Assembly (NCBI RefSeq): GCF_000506985.1
Contig: NZ_KI650979.1
Coordinates: 1 to 64,000 of the forward strand
Reading direction: 5' to 3'
Length of the DNA stretch: 64,000 bases
Source of the DNA: Advenella kashmirensis W13003
GTDB lineage: Bacteria > Pseudomonadota > Gammaproteobacteria > Burkholderiales > Burkholderiaceae_B
Below, in pieces: positions 1 through 8,171 of this stretch (the stretch's first letter is position 1; each line of letters begins with the position of its first letter). A program made the position numbers and the translations under genes. The notes below the pieces were generated by a model. That model saw only the letters and a program-made list of their open reading frames with translations, searched no databases and had not been told where the DNA came from.

Positions 1-652
1 GAAAGTTTTTTTTCTTCAACCCCCGATCTCGTTTCCAAAACACCGCCTGAAAACTCAACCGCGTAATCCGCTATTATGAATCAGTTTGAAACTAAAAGCA
101 AGCATTTATTTTAAAAAGTTGCTTCTCGTATTCAGCTGATCGACCCTTCTTTTTTCGCTTCAGTGATCGTTGCAAAACCACCACCAAAACCCGAAGTGCC
201 GCTCATAAATGCCAACACGCTTACCGCCTCATCCCTACCCAAAACAACATACAACGCCTTGATTTACCTGAAGAATTTGCCACTCATGCGGTACCCTTCT
301 GCAGGTGCCCTGCGTTGTTTGTTAAGCAGGAAAGATCGAAACTATAGCAGAGCTTTTAACGCCTTGGCAAGCCTCTTGCCTAAAAAGTTTTAAGGAAAAA
401 GGGGGGTTCTGATCCGTACATACCCTAAGCTCATGATTTGATTCGATTTCGGGTTTTTACAACAAAGAAAAGTAATTTTGCCGACTCCAGATTTCCTGTG
501 TCTTTTTACAACAAATGAACGTCAAACACGGATTATGCGGTTCTGATTCCAGGTCTTTTATGCCAGCAGTTTTGCCATTTAGACTCGCTGCGCATCGTTT
601 TTTCCGGATTTTGGCACACCAGTTTGTCTTCTGCCCCAATCGGCGGACGAAA
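1..652. other. Intergenic stretch with no supported gene
   Basis: AT-rich DNA at the left edge. Short open frames exist, for example a GTG-started 76-codon frame at 163-393, but none has a ribosome binding site, a recognisable motif or protein-like composition. I see no tRNA, transposase remnant or clear terminator. It ends where the TATATA repeat array begins. Confidence 0.5.
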
Positions 653-905
653 TCGCTTCCTATATAAGACGTTTCCTATATAAGGCACTTTCTATATAGA
701 GTTCACCCAGTATATAAACGGCACTTCCGGTATACCGCTCTTGTATAGAAACATAATCCCTATATAAAGATACTGCTCTATAGAAATACCGCTCCATAAA
801 GATGCCTTCCTATATACCTCCCTATATAGAGAGACACCTCACCCGAATCACCATTACCTATATAGCAGCCGGCCTGCGACCTCTTCTCTTCTCTTCTATA
901 TATAG
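653..905. repeat. Degenerate tandem array with TATATA cores
   Basis: TATATA hexamers occur at 661, 677, 693, 711, 761, 811, 823, 859 and 897. Degenerate TATA or CATA versions fill most of the gaps near 731, 744, 779 and 796, so between 661 and 823 the cores recur about every 12-20 bp, usually 16-18. The unit reads roughly CCTATATAAGA plus 5-6 variable bases. The array lies directly upstream of a LysR-type gene and ends in a CTTCT-rich tract at 882-897. It could be a protein-binding array, a phase-variable or curved DNA element, or a decayed minisatellite. The sequence alone does not decide between these. Confidence 0.7.
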
Positions 906-1008
906 ATAGAAACAACGTCTTCACCAGATGGAATACCTCCCTCGCCACGACAACAATTCACACTGGCGCCTGCCACCCATTGCATCACGTTCCCTGAACG
1001 CCCCGGGC

Positions 1009-1014
1009 TATAAT
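1009..1014 (+). promoter_or_regulatory. Perfect -10 hexamer just before the LysR start
   Basis: TATAAT lies six bases before the ATG at 1021. A start of transcription 6-7 bases after the hexamer would fall on or next to the ATG, giving a leaderless or nearly leaderless mRNA. No good -35 hexamer is seen at 16-18 bp spacing, so this is a tentative call. Confidence 0.4.
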
Positions 1015-1020
1015 CAATTC

Positions 1021-1947
1021 ATGAACATTCGTTTCCTGGAAACCTTCGTATTGCTAGCCGAACTGCGCAATTTTCGCATGACGGCGGAGCGTCTGCACAC
1101 GACGCAGGCAGCGATTTCCAGCCGCATTGCATCTCTTGAGCAGGAATTCGGAGTTCGCCTGTTCGATCGCACTGCCCGCGAAGTATCGCTCACACCTGAT
1201 GGCAGCAAAGCCCTGGCCCACGCCGAACGCATGGTTAAACTCATGCGGGAAATGAAAGACGACATGCTGGACAAGCACACCTACGCGGGTGTGATTCGTA
1301 TCGGCGTGATTGAATCCATCGTCCACAGCTGGTTTCCGGAGTTTTTGGCGCGCCTGCATGAAAGCTACCCTCGCCTGCGAATCGAGATTGCCAGCGACAC
1401 CACGGTTCATTTGACCTCGCAATTAGCCAAAGGCGGTCTGGATCTGGTTTTGCAGGGTAACGCCCCTGCGGCTGCACAAATAGACACCATCCCGCTAGGA
1501 CAACTGCCCATGCGATGGGCGGGCAGTCCGAAACTGGAAATCGGCAACGATTTACTGACATTATCGGACCTGGCTGCCTTTCCGATTGTCAGTTTCGCAC
1601 GAGAATCAGAGCCCTATGCTGCCATTGAAAGAATGTTTGCAACGGCCGGCGATATTCCGCTGCACCTTAACGGGATCTCCTCTGTCGCCACAATGATCCG
1701 GCTGGTGCGTGACGGCTTCGGGGTCGCCGCCCTTCCGCCGGCCATTATCGAACGCGAGCTCAAAGAGCATACCCTGCAGTTATTGCGGGCAGACACGGCC
1801 CTGCCTCCACTGGAGATGCAGGCCGCCTTCCGGCACAATCAGGACAACCCGCTGGCAGAAACCATCGGCGTGATCGCGCAGGAAGTGGCCATTGCCTTTG
1901 CCAACGAACATGGCCAGAGCGTGGCCATCCCGCCTGTCATTAATTGA
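1021..1947 (+). CDS. LysR-family transcriptional regulator
   Basis: A 308-residue LysR-type regulator. The N-terminal winged helix-turn-helix (about residues 1-60) shows the family pattern, including FRMTAERLHTTQAAISSRI and LEQEFGVRLFDR, followed by a periplasmic-binding-protein-like effector domain (about 90-300). The frame stays open upstream to 928, but 1021 is chosen because family members start a few residues before FLETF and because the upstream codons look non-coding. There is no Shine-Dalgarno sequence; a TATAAT lies six bases upstream. The transporter, DUF2848 and amidase genes that follow on the same strand are the likely targets, which is inferred from position. The effector is unknown. 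Confidence 0.9.
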   Translation: MNIRFLETFVLLAELRNFRMTAERLHTTQAAISSRIASLEQEFGVRLFDRTAREVSLTPDGSKALAHAERMVKLMREMKDDMLDKHTYAGVIRIGVIESIVHSWFPEFLARLHESYPRLRIEIASDTTVHLTSQLAKGGLDLVLQGNAPAAAQIDTIPLGQLPMRWAGSPKLEIGNDLLTLSDLAAFPIVSFARESEPYAAIERMFATAGDIPLHLNGISSVATMIRLVRDGFGVAALPPAIIERELKEHTLQLLRADTALPPLEMQAAFRHNQDNPLAETIGVIAQEVAIAFANEHGQSVAIPPVIN

Positions 1948-2424
1948 CGGCACCCAGGCTGTTCATACATCTCACCTTATCCACCGAACAGTCCGAGACG
2001 AGCCGTTCGCCCGGCGTATTTTTACTAAGTGTTTTCCCTAGGACATCTGATATTCCCCAAGCAGCACCCCCTGCTCGACGATGGCTCAACGCACAACAGA
2101 AAACAAGATAACCAGTTGATTTACATAGACTAACCACAGCGGTGACCGGCATGCAAAGCGAGCAATAAGATTTTGCAATCACCCGTCCCCACTTTTTCTT
2201 GTTGGACAGCCAAATTGTCGATACCTAAACTGCCGGCAGGTGATAACGGGCGTACCTTATGCCTGCCGACGTGTTTTCTCATGTGCAACGCGCGCATCGG
2301 CCATCTGTTCACCCACCGCTGTGGATCGCTCTGTGTGTCACTGTAAGCACAGCCTCTTCCATTCCGCTGACCGCTCTCATTGACGGTCAGTTCTGTTCAA
2401 CACGCAACTGTAGTTGGAAATACG
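1948..2424. other. 477-bp intergenic region, probable control region
   Basis: No gene is supported here. The reading frame of the transporter is open back to a TTG at 2380, but the better start is the ATG at 2425. The stretch probably carries the promoter of the transporter-DUF2848-amidase operon and a LysR binding site. I could not pick out a convincing site or terminator by eye. Confidence 0.4.
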
Positions 2425-3735
2425 ATGAATAACGCAAATATTGCTGCCAGCCCCGGGCTGGACACCAGTCCTAGTGAGCTGAAGGCCACTTATGTCAAAA
2501 TTGCCTGGCGCCTGATTCCTTTCCTGGTTTTTCTGTTCATTCTGGCGTGGCTCGATCGCGTGAACGTTGGTTTTGCCAAACTGCATATGCTGCAGGACCT
2601 GCAGTTCAGCGAAGCCGTATACGGCCTGGGTGCCGGCATCTTTTTTATCGGCTACTTTCTGTTTGAAGTGCCCAGCAATCTGCTGCTGGAAAAAATCGGT
2701 GCGCGCAAAACACTGGCCCGAATCACCATCTTGTGGGGCGCAGCCTCCATCGGCATGGCGTATGTGACAACGCCTACGCAGTTCTATGTGATGCGTTTTC
2801 TGCTGGGTGTATTTGAAGCCGGGTTCTTTCCGGGTGTCGTGCTTTATCTGACTTACTGGTTTCCGGCCGAATACCGGGCACGTGTCAATGGACTGTTCAT
2901 GACCTCATTCGCGCTTGCGGGCGTGATCGGCGGCCCCCTGGCCGGCCTGATCCTCAACGGCATGCAAGACGTCGGTCACCTTGCCAACTGGCAATGGCTT
3001 TTCATTATCGAAGGTATTCCGTCGATCATCGCCGGTATGTTCGTCCTGATGTACCTGCCAGAAAAACCGGCCAAGGCAAAGTGGCTCACCCCCAAAGAGC
3101 AGCAGGCAGTCACAAAAGCGCTTGAAATCGAAAACGCCCAGACCAGCGGCAAGCATGTTTCCTTCAAGGATGCTTTCAGCAACTATCGCGTCTGGTTCTG
3201 CGCGGCCGTTTATTTTTGTATTGTGAGCGGTAACGCAACGATCGCTTTCTGGACCCCGTCCATTATTAAAGACATCGGCATCAACAGTGATCTGATGATC
3301 GGCGTGCTCTCTGCCATTCCCTTTATTGCCGGCACCATCGCCATGATCTGGAACGGCGCGCATTCTGACAAAACCGGCGAACGACGGATTCACTGCGCCA
3401 TTGCCACACTTGTCGCATGCGTTGGCCTGGTTGCCACTGGTTTGCTGTTGCACAATGCCCTGTTCGCCTTGGTTGCCCTGACCGTTGCCTCTATTGGTAT
3501 TCTGGCGGCCTTCCCTGTCTTCTGGTCTATTCCAGCCGCCTTCCTGGCTGGCACCGCCGCCGCGGGGGGCATTGCGCTGATCAACTCCATCGGCAATCTG
3601 GCCGGCTTCGTTGCGCCCTATATGATCGGCACACTGAAAACCAGCACCGGCTCGCTGTCATCCGGCCTGTACTTCGTCGCCGCGCTGGAAATACTGGCCT
3701 CTATTCTGGTCGTGGTCTTTATCAAAAAACGCTGA
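2425..3735 (+). CDS. MFS transporter, anion:cation symporter (ACS) family
   Basis: A 436-residue, 12-helix major facilitator protein. The segment LAWLDRVNVGFA in helix 1 and the FEVPSNLLLEKIGAR loop between helices 2 and 3 are typical of the ACS family (phthalate, tartrate, glucarate and similar organic anions). It probably imports an organic acid or amide in symport with protons across the inner membrane. The start at 2425 follows a GGAAA sequence; an in-frame TTG at 2380 is less likely. Next come a DUF2848 gene (73 bp gap) and an amidase, which suggests the imported compound is processed by hydrolysis. The substrate is not known. Confidence 0.9.
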   Translation: MNNANIAASPGLDTSPSELKATYVKIAWRLIPFLVFLFILAWLDRVNVGFAKLHMLQDLQFSEAVYGLGAGIFFIGYFLFEVPSNLLLEKIGARKTLARITILWGAASIGMAYVTTPTQFYVMRFLLGVFEAGFFPGVVLYLTYWFPAEYRARVNGLFMTSFALAGVIGGPLAGLILNGMQDVGHLANWQWLFIIEGIPSIIAGMFVLMYLPEKPAKAKWLTPKEQQAVTKALEIENAQTSGKHVSFKDAFSNYRVWFCAAVYFCIVSGNATIAFWTPSIIKDIGINSDLMIGVLSAIPFIAGTIAMIWNGAHSDKTGERRIHCAIATLVACVGLVATGLLLHNALFALVALTVASIGILAAFPVFWSIPAAFLAGTAAAGGIALINSIGNLAGFVAPYMIGTLKTSTGSLSSGLYFVAALEILASILVVVFIKKR

Positions 3736-3808
3736 CTTTATTTGCACATGCATGCGTCGCCCTCGTGACGCGTGCCCTTGTCTCACTTGTTTATCGAAGA
3801 AATTTATT

Positions 3809-4492
3809 ATGAAACTGCAATTTTCCCTGGCCCAAGACGCCTCTCCAACCCTGCATGCCGACATTCAAACCCTGATTGTGGCTGGCTGGGCCGGCCGCGA
3901 TCTGACTGCTATCGAACACCATATTGAAGAACTGGCCGCGCTGGGCGTACCGCGCCCGAGTGCGGTGCCGCTTTATTATCGGGTGGCAAACAACCAACTG
4001 ACCCAGGCAGACACCATCCAGGCGCTGGGTACTGAGTCCTCAGGCGAAGTGGAAGTGTTTGTGTTCACCGTTGATGGCGTCATGTATGTGAGTCTCGCGT
4101 CCGATCATACGGATCGCAAGCTTGAAGCCTACGGCGTTGCCGAATCCAAACAGATCTGTGTCAAACCGGTAGCCACCACGGCGTGGCGCTTTGACGATGT
4201 CGTGGAATACTGGGACGAATTGGTGATTCGTTCATGGATTGAGGAAGACGGCCAGAAAGTACTGTATCAGGAAGGCACGCTCGACAGTCTGCGTCTGCCT
4301 CAGGATCTGATCGAAGGCTATACCGGCAACAAGAACATCCTGCCCGAAGGACATGGCATGATTTGCGGCACAGTCGGCGCCATCGGCGGCATCCGTCCGT
4401 CAAACACATTCGTCATGGAGCTGCACGATCCGCGCAAAAACCGCAGCCTGCAACATACATATCGCGTTGAAACGCTGCCGGTCATCGCTTAA
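3809..4492 (+). CDS. DUF2848 family protein
   Basis: A 227-residue soluble protein matching the DUF2848 family in length and in its C-terminal pattern GHGMICGTVGAIGGIRPS. No signal peptide or membrane segment is seen. The fold recalls fumarylacetoacetate-hydrolase-like proteins of small-molecule catabolism, but the reaction is not established and I do not assign one. The ATG at 3809 is preferred over an upstream open frame starting at 3752, which overlaps only the spacer after the transporter. It lies between the MFS gene and the amidase on the same strand, so it is likely cotranscribed and acts in the same pathway. Confidence 0.8.
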   Translation: MKLQFSLAQDASPTLHADIQTLIVAGWAGRDLTAIEHHIEELAALGVPRPSAVPLYYRVANNQLTQADTIQALGTESSGEVEVFVFTVDGVMYVSLASDHTDRKLEAYGVAESKQICVKPVATTAWRFDDVVEYWDELVIRSWIEEDGQKVLYQEGTLDSLRLPQDLIEGYTGNKNILPEGHGMICGTVGAIGGIRPSNTFVMELHDPRKNRSLQHTYRVETLPVIA

Positions 4493-4545
4493 ACGCTGTT
4501 CCCACCCCTTTTTTTGAAATTTCATTCGTCATTATCGGTTGCACA

Positions 4546-5901
4546 ATGAGTCATTCCACCTTACCCAGCCTATCTGCCCTTGCCACTCAACTCGATAACG
4601 CAGGCACCTCTTCTGTCGAATTGACCCAGGCGGCGCTCTCGCGCGCCGGTACTGGCGAAGGCCCGAAAGTGTATACCCGCGTCTTTCAGGAACAGGCGCT
4701 GGCAGCCGCCGCCGCGTCGGACGCGCTGCGCAAAGCCGGCCTGAAGCGTTCGGAGATTGACGGCTTGCCCTTGTCAGTCAAGGATCTGTTCGATATCAAG
4801 GGGGAATCGACACGGTCAGGCTCGGTCGTGCTGCGGGACGCGCCCGTCGCGCAGCGCAACGCCACGGTTGTGCAGCGATTAATGAATGCCGGTGCCGTCG
4901 TCATCGGCACAACAAATATGACGGAGTTTGCCTACTCCGGACTTGGACTGAACCCTCATTACGGTACACCGCGCAATCCATGGGAACGGGAGATGGGGGA
5001 AGGACGCATTCCAGGCGGTTCATCGTCGGGCGCGGCAATCTCGGTGACCGATGGCATGGCAACGGCGGCTATTGGTTCGGATACGGGTGGCTCGGTTCGG
5101 ATTCCGTCGGCGCTTTGCGGCCTGACCGGCTTCAAACCCACTGCCCGCCGCGTATCCCAGGAAGGCGTTCTGCCCCTGTCAACCACGCTGGATTCCATCG
5201 GCCCCCTCGCGCCCACGGTCGCATGCTGCGAAGTACTGGATGCGATCATGTCGGGCGGCAACGACGCGCCGGTCGCAGCCAAGCCCTTGAAGGGTCTGCG
5301 CCTGCTGTCGCCGTCCAACGCGGTAACGGACGGGCTCGATGCGCATGTGGCAGCCTGCTATGCGCAAACGCTGTCAAAACTATCAGCCGCTGGGGCAATC
5401 ATCGTTGAGCAATCTGTGGAACCCTTTGACCAGTTGCCGAGCATAAATTCCCAGGGTGGCTTTATCGCAGCCGAAGCCTGGGCATGGCATCGTCAACTCA
5501 TTGCCGATAAGGCTGACGGCTACGATCCAAGAGTGGTATCCCGGATCCGGCGCGGCAAAGACATCTCTGCTGCTGATTATATTGATCTGCTGCAGCGCCG
5601 CGCGGCCTGGATACAGGCTGTTGAACAGCAACTGGCCGATTTTGACGCCATGATCATGCCCACGGTGCCTGTGATTGCGCCCACGATCGCCGAGCTGCAG
5701 GATGACGACGTTTATCACAAAACGAATCTGTTGATTTTGCGTAATCCGACGTTTATCAATTTCCTGGATGGCTGCGCGGTCTCGTTGCCATGCCATGCGC
5801 CGGGCACGGCGCCGGTTGGGTTCAGTATCGCGGCGGCTGGCGGTCAGGATAAGACGGTCCTGGCGATTGCGAAGGCGGTGGAGGCGTTGTTGCGGGATTA
5901 G
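4546..5901 (+). CDS. Amidase (amidase signature family)
   Basis: A 451-residue amidase-signature hydrolase. The Ser-cisSer-Lys triad can be placed: Lys79 in LSVKDLF, the cis-serine in GGSSSG (about Ser159), and nucleophile Ser183 in SDTGGSVRIPS. It is cytoplasmic, with no signal peptide, and should hydrolyse a carboxamide to acid and ammonia. It is probably not GatA, because no gatB or gatC is adjacent and the neighbours are a transporter and DUF2848. Atz/Tri-type ring-amide or allophanate-like substrates are possible but unproven. The gene ends before a two-armed hairpin at 5908-5966 that probably terminates the operon. Confidence 0.9.
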   Translation: MSHSTLPSLSALATQLDNAGTSSVELTQAALSRAGTGEGPKVYTRVFQEQALAAAAASDALRKAGLKRSEIDGLPLSVKDLFDIKGESTRSGSVVLRDAPVAQRNATVVQRLMNAGAVVIGTTNMTEFAYSGLGLNPHYGTPRNPWEREMGEGRIPGGSSSGAAISVTDGMATAAIGSDTGGSVRIPSALCGLTGFKPTARRVSQEGVLPLSTTLDSIGPLAPTVACCEVLDAIMSGGNDAPVAAKPLKGLRLLSPSNAVTDGLDAHVAACYAQTLSKLSAAGAIIVEQSVEPFDQLPSINSQGGFIAAEAWAWHRQLIADKADGYDPRVVSRIRRGKDISAADYIDLLQRRAAWIQAVEQQLADFDAMIMPTVPVIAPTIAELQDDDVYHKTNLLILRNPTFINFLDGCAVSLPCHAPGTAPVGFSIAAAGGQDKTVLAIAKAVEALLRD

Positions 5902-5907
5902 TGGAAA

Positions 5908-5966
5908 AAGCCCGTTTTTCCTGAACCGATCACAAACATTTTTTTTAAAATCAGGAAAAACGGCTT
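5908..5966. terminator. Long inverted repeat between convergent genes
   Basis: The arms AAGCCCGTTTTTCCTGA (5908-5924) and TCAGGAAAAACGGCTT (5951-5966) pair with one bulged base around a 26-base loop that contains a T-rich run. It sits between the amidase (plus) and the convergent membrane-protein gene (minus), so it likely acts as a terminator for one or both. Confidence 0.55.
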
Positions 5967-6010
5967 ACCAATCCTTTTGAGCCATACGCAATGCAACTCA
6001 TATCGTCGCG

Positions 6011-7189
6011 TTATGCACTACCCTTAGCACTCGTGGATTCGTCAGGACAATCCGAGATTTTCGAAATGCTAGCGACCGGAATTAAATGTACGTCGCGTTC
6101 ATTGTCTACAGGGATAGCGCCGACATTATATGGCCTCGCGTAATACTTCCCGTTAGCTTCTATGTATATCCGCAGAGGAACACTCCGACCTGCTGCGTTT
6201 CCTTGCAAAGCTGACGGCAAGAGCGACTTTGAGTCACTGGTCATACCCAACACCATGCAAGCCCCGCCAGACGGCCCCCGTACCTGAAATGCAGAACGAG
6301 CCAATTGAGCACTAACCGGAGAAATCGCGGTGGACAACGCAGTAATGATAAAAGCCACCACAACAAAAGAGGGGAATGGCTGCCGGTAGAGTCTTGTATC
6401 ATAGAAAAACATGACAAGAATTAATTGTACGAATAACGCTATCGTGACGACAATAGCCAATACGACCAAGCTGCCCCATTGGCCAGCTCCGAACGACTCA
6501 GCACGCGAAATTGCCAATGCATACAAGACGAGCATCAGTGAGGCATGTGCAACTCCAACTGCAAGAGCTTGAAAATAAAAATTGTGCGTCATGTTCCTAA
6601 TTGAAATGCCTACACAGCGGCAAATTTTTATTAACATGAAAGCCGTAATAGTAATTTGTATTAAAATAGGGACTCCCGCCAGCCAAGGGCTCTGCAATTG
6701 TGAATTAACAGCCCACGTGACACCTCCCCATAAAACCAGCGCGTTTAGCAATCCATTGGCAACCCATATAAGCATGAGCAATAGACGTTGTCGCTGACCT
6801 TTACCTCCATTAGATCTCAAATATTGAAACCTGCCGATCAACGGGACTTTCTTTTCGTCTGGTGACGCAAACAGAATAAAAGTGGGCATCAGCAGGAGGA
6901 TCGCGACAGCCATTACAACGAGTGCGCTATAGACGATGAGGGCAGGGAACGCAGAAATAATGCCCGAAGATAATGGATTGAGTGGAAGTTTATACTCATC
7001 TACATAGTTCATCATCATCAGAATAGAACATGCCAAACCCAGTCCTGCTAATGGCCAAGCGCAAGCATTTATCGATTTCAGTTGTCCCGTCAACTCACGA
7101 AAGGCAATATTGATTTGCTGTCCGAATTGCTCATTATTTCGCTCCAAATCAGTGAATTCTTGTACTCGGTTCCTGTTTACTTTATCCAT
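6011..7189 (-). CDS. Unrecognised multi-pass membrane protein in the TpsA locus
   Basis: A 392-residue protein I do not recognise. It has a short polar N-terminus (about 1-40), roughly seven hydrophobic segments (near 43-61, 76-108, 136-161, 171-190, 207-229, 241-264 and 276-299) and a C-terminal soluble part of about 90 residues. The DNA is visibly richer in A and T than flanking chromosomal genes, as is the upstream immunity gene. The start has a GGATAAG sequence a few bases ahead. It lies 113 bp after the immunity gene on the same strand and may belong to the same toxin/immunity module, as an extra immunity or accessory factor. That is inference from position and base composition only. Confidence 0.7.
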   Translation of the reverse strand: MDKVNRNRVQEFTDLERNNEQFGQQINIAFRELTGQLKSINACAWPLAGLGLACSILMMMNYVDEYKLPLNPLSSGIISAFPALIVYSALVVMAVAILLLMPTFILFASPDEKKVPLIGRFQYLRSNGGKGQRQRLLLMLIWVANGLLNALVLWGGVTWAVNSQLQSPWLAGVPILIQITITAFMLIKICRCVGISIRNMTHNFYFQALAVGVAHASLMLVLYALAISRAESFGAGQWGSLVVLAIVVTIALFVQLILVMFFYDTRLYRQPFPSFVVVAFIITALSTAISPVSAQLARSAFQVRGPSGGACMVLGMTSDSKSLLPSALQGNAAGRSVPLRIYIEANGKYYARPYNVGAIPVDNERDVHLIPVASISKISDCPDESTSAKGSA

Positions 7190-7302
7190 ATTTCTTATCC
7201 ATCAAACCAACCCGACACGTGTATCCCGTTTAATCCAACTACGGTACTGCGTACGGATTACTTGTTTATATTACTTACTTATGCGGTAACACTTTAACAA
7301 CC

Positions 7303-8163
7303 TCACGTGAACGTCCCACCCCATGTCGGATCAATCGTGTAAGGCTTCATGAAGTCGAATTCATCTTCATAGTGCTCAAGTGGCTGCACTGGCAGCCATT
7401 CTTTCGGAATATAAGGACTGTCGATATTTACTTCGTATCCACTGCGCCAAGCTAATTTAGCAAACAATATTCCACGGGTACTGATGAGCCCATCGGTAAA
7501 CCCAGTTTCGCTGGAACTATTGGTTCTCAATCCTTTCGGCGTGACGAGCTCGGAAATGGCCGCTTCCATTTTCAGAACATCGCCTGTCGCCAAACCCAAA
7601 AAATAATCAAACTCGAAAATATCCAATCTACTGAATGGCCGCGGCCGCGGATTGGCTATATATAGACGGCTACGCTCTTCCAACTCGTCCCACTGCTGGC
7701 GCATCGCCAGAAATATGTTTTTCACGACGAATTCGTAAGAATGCGGCTTGTCTCGATTCTTGCCTTCAGAGAAGCCGTAATTAGTATTCATGCACCATTG
7801 AATAAGAGCGGAATGATCACACACTAGAATAGGCATGCAATCCAAAACGTTTGTAACTGTATAGCGTTGGTAAGAACCCGACGTCCAATTCTCCAGCCTT
7901 CCAATGTACGAAAGCTTACCAATGTTGTAGAACAGATTCCTAATCCGGTTCATATCACCACTGGAAAACCACTCGATTAGCGCTTTCGACATGAAATAAC
8001 CAATGAGCGAAGTTATGATCGCTCCTCGATTTCGGTCTAAATCAGTGTTCAGCAGCCAATCGATACTTTCGCGAAGCGTATTTTCATCGCCTTGATATCG
8101 AAGGTATGTACGTACATGATCTAAACGTGCACTCGCTTGCTTGGTTTTTGGCAATACAGACAT
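7303..8163 (-). CDS. Probable Imm49-family immunity protein
   Basis: A 286-residue, mostly helical soluble protein with no signal peptide. The C-terminal pattern (GYEVNIDSPYIPKEWLPV, then a YEDEFDF block) and the acidic, aromatic-rich middle agree with my recollection of the Imm49 family of polymorphic-toxin immunity proteins. It starts only 8 bp after the stop codon of the giant exoprotein, and its AGGA ribosome site overlaps that stop codon, so translation is probably coupled. The expected role is to bind and block the nuclease tip of TpsA in the producing cell. The family name is from memory; the immunity role is well supported by position. Confidence 0.7.
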   Translation of the reverse strand: MSVLPKTKQASARLDHVRTYLRYQGDENTLRESIDWLLNTDLDRNRGAIITSLIGYFMSKALIEWFSSGDMNRIRNLFYNIGKLSYIGRLENWTSGSYQRYTVTNVLDCMPILVCDHSALIQWCMNTNYGFSEGKNRDKPHSYEFVVKNIFLAMRQQWDELEERSRLYIANPRPRPFSRLDIFEFDYFLGLATGDVLKMEAAISELVTPKGLRTNSSSETGFTDGLISTRGILFAKLAWRSGYEVNIDSPYIPKEWLPVQPLEHYEDEFDFMKPYTIDPTWGGTFT

Positions 8164-8171
8164 CTCTATTC

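Noticed and set aside
163-393. GTG-started 76-codon open frame at the left edge
   Set aside because: No ribosome binding site, no motif, unusual composition and no partner gene; most likely a chance frame in AT-rich DNA.
653-905. The TATATA array as a CRISPR
   Set aside because: Units are only 16-18 bp with no conserved 25-40 bp repeats or unique spacers, and no cas genes lie nearby.
2130-2312. Short minus-strand frames between the LysR and MFS genes
   Set aside because: No start signal and composition unlike the neighbouring genes; treated as intergenic control DNA.
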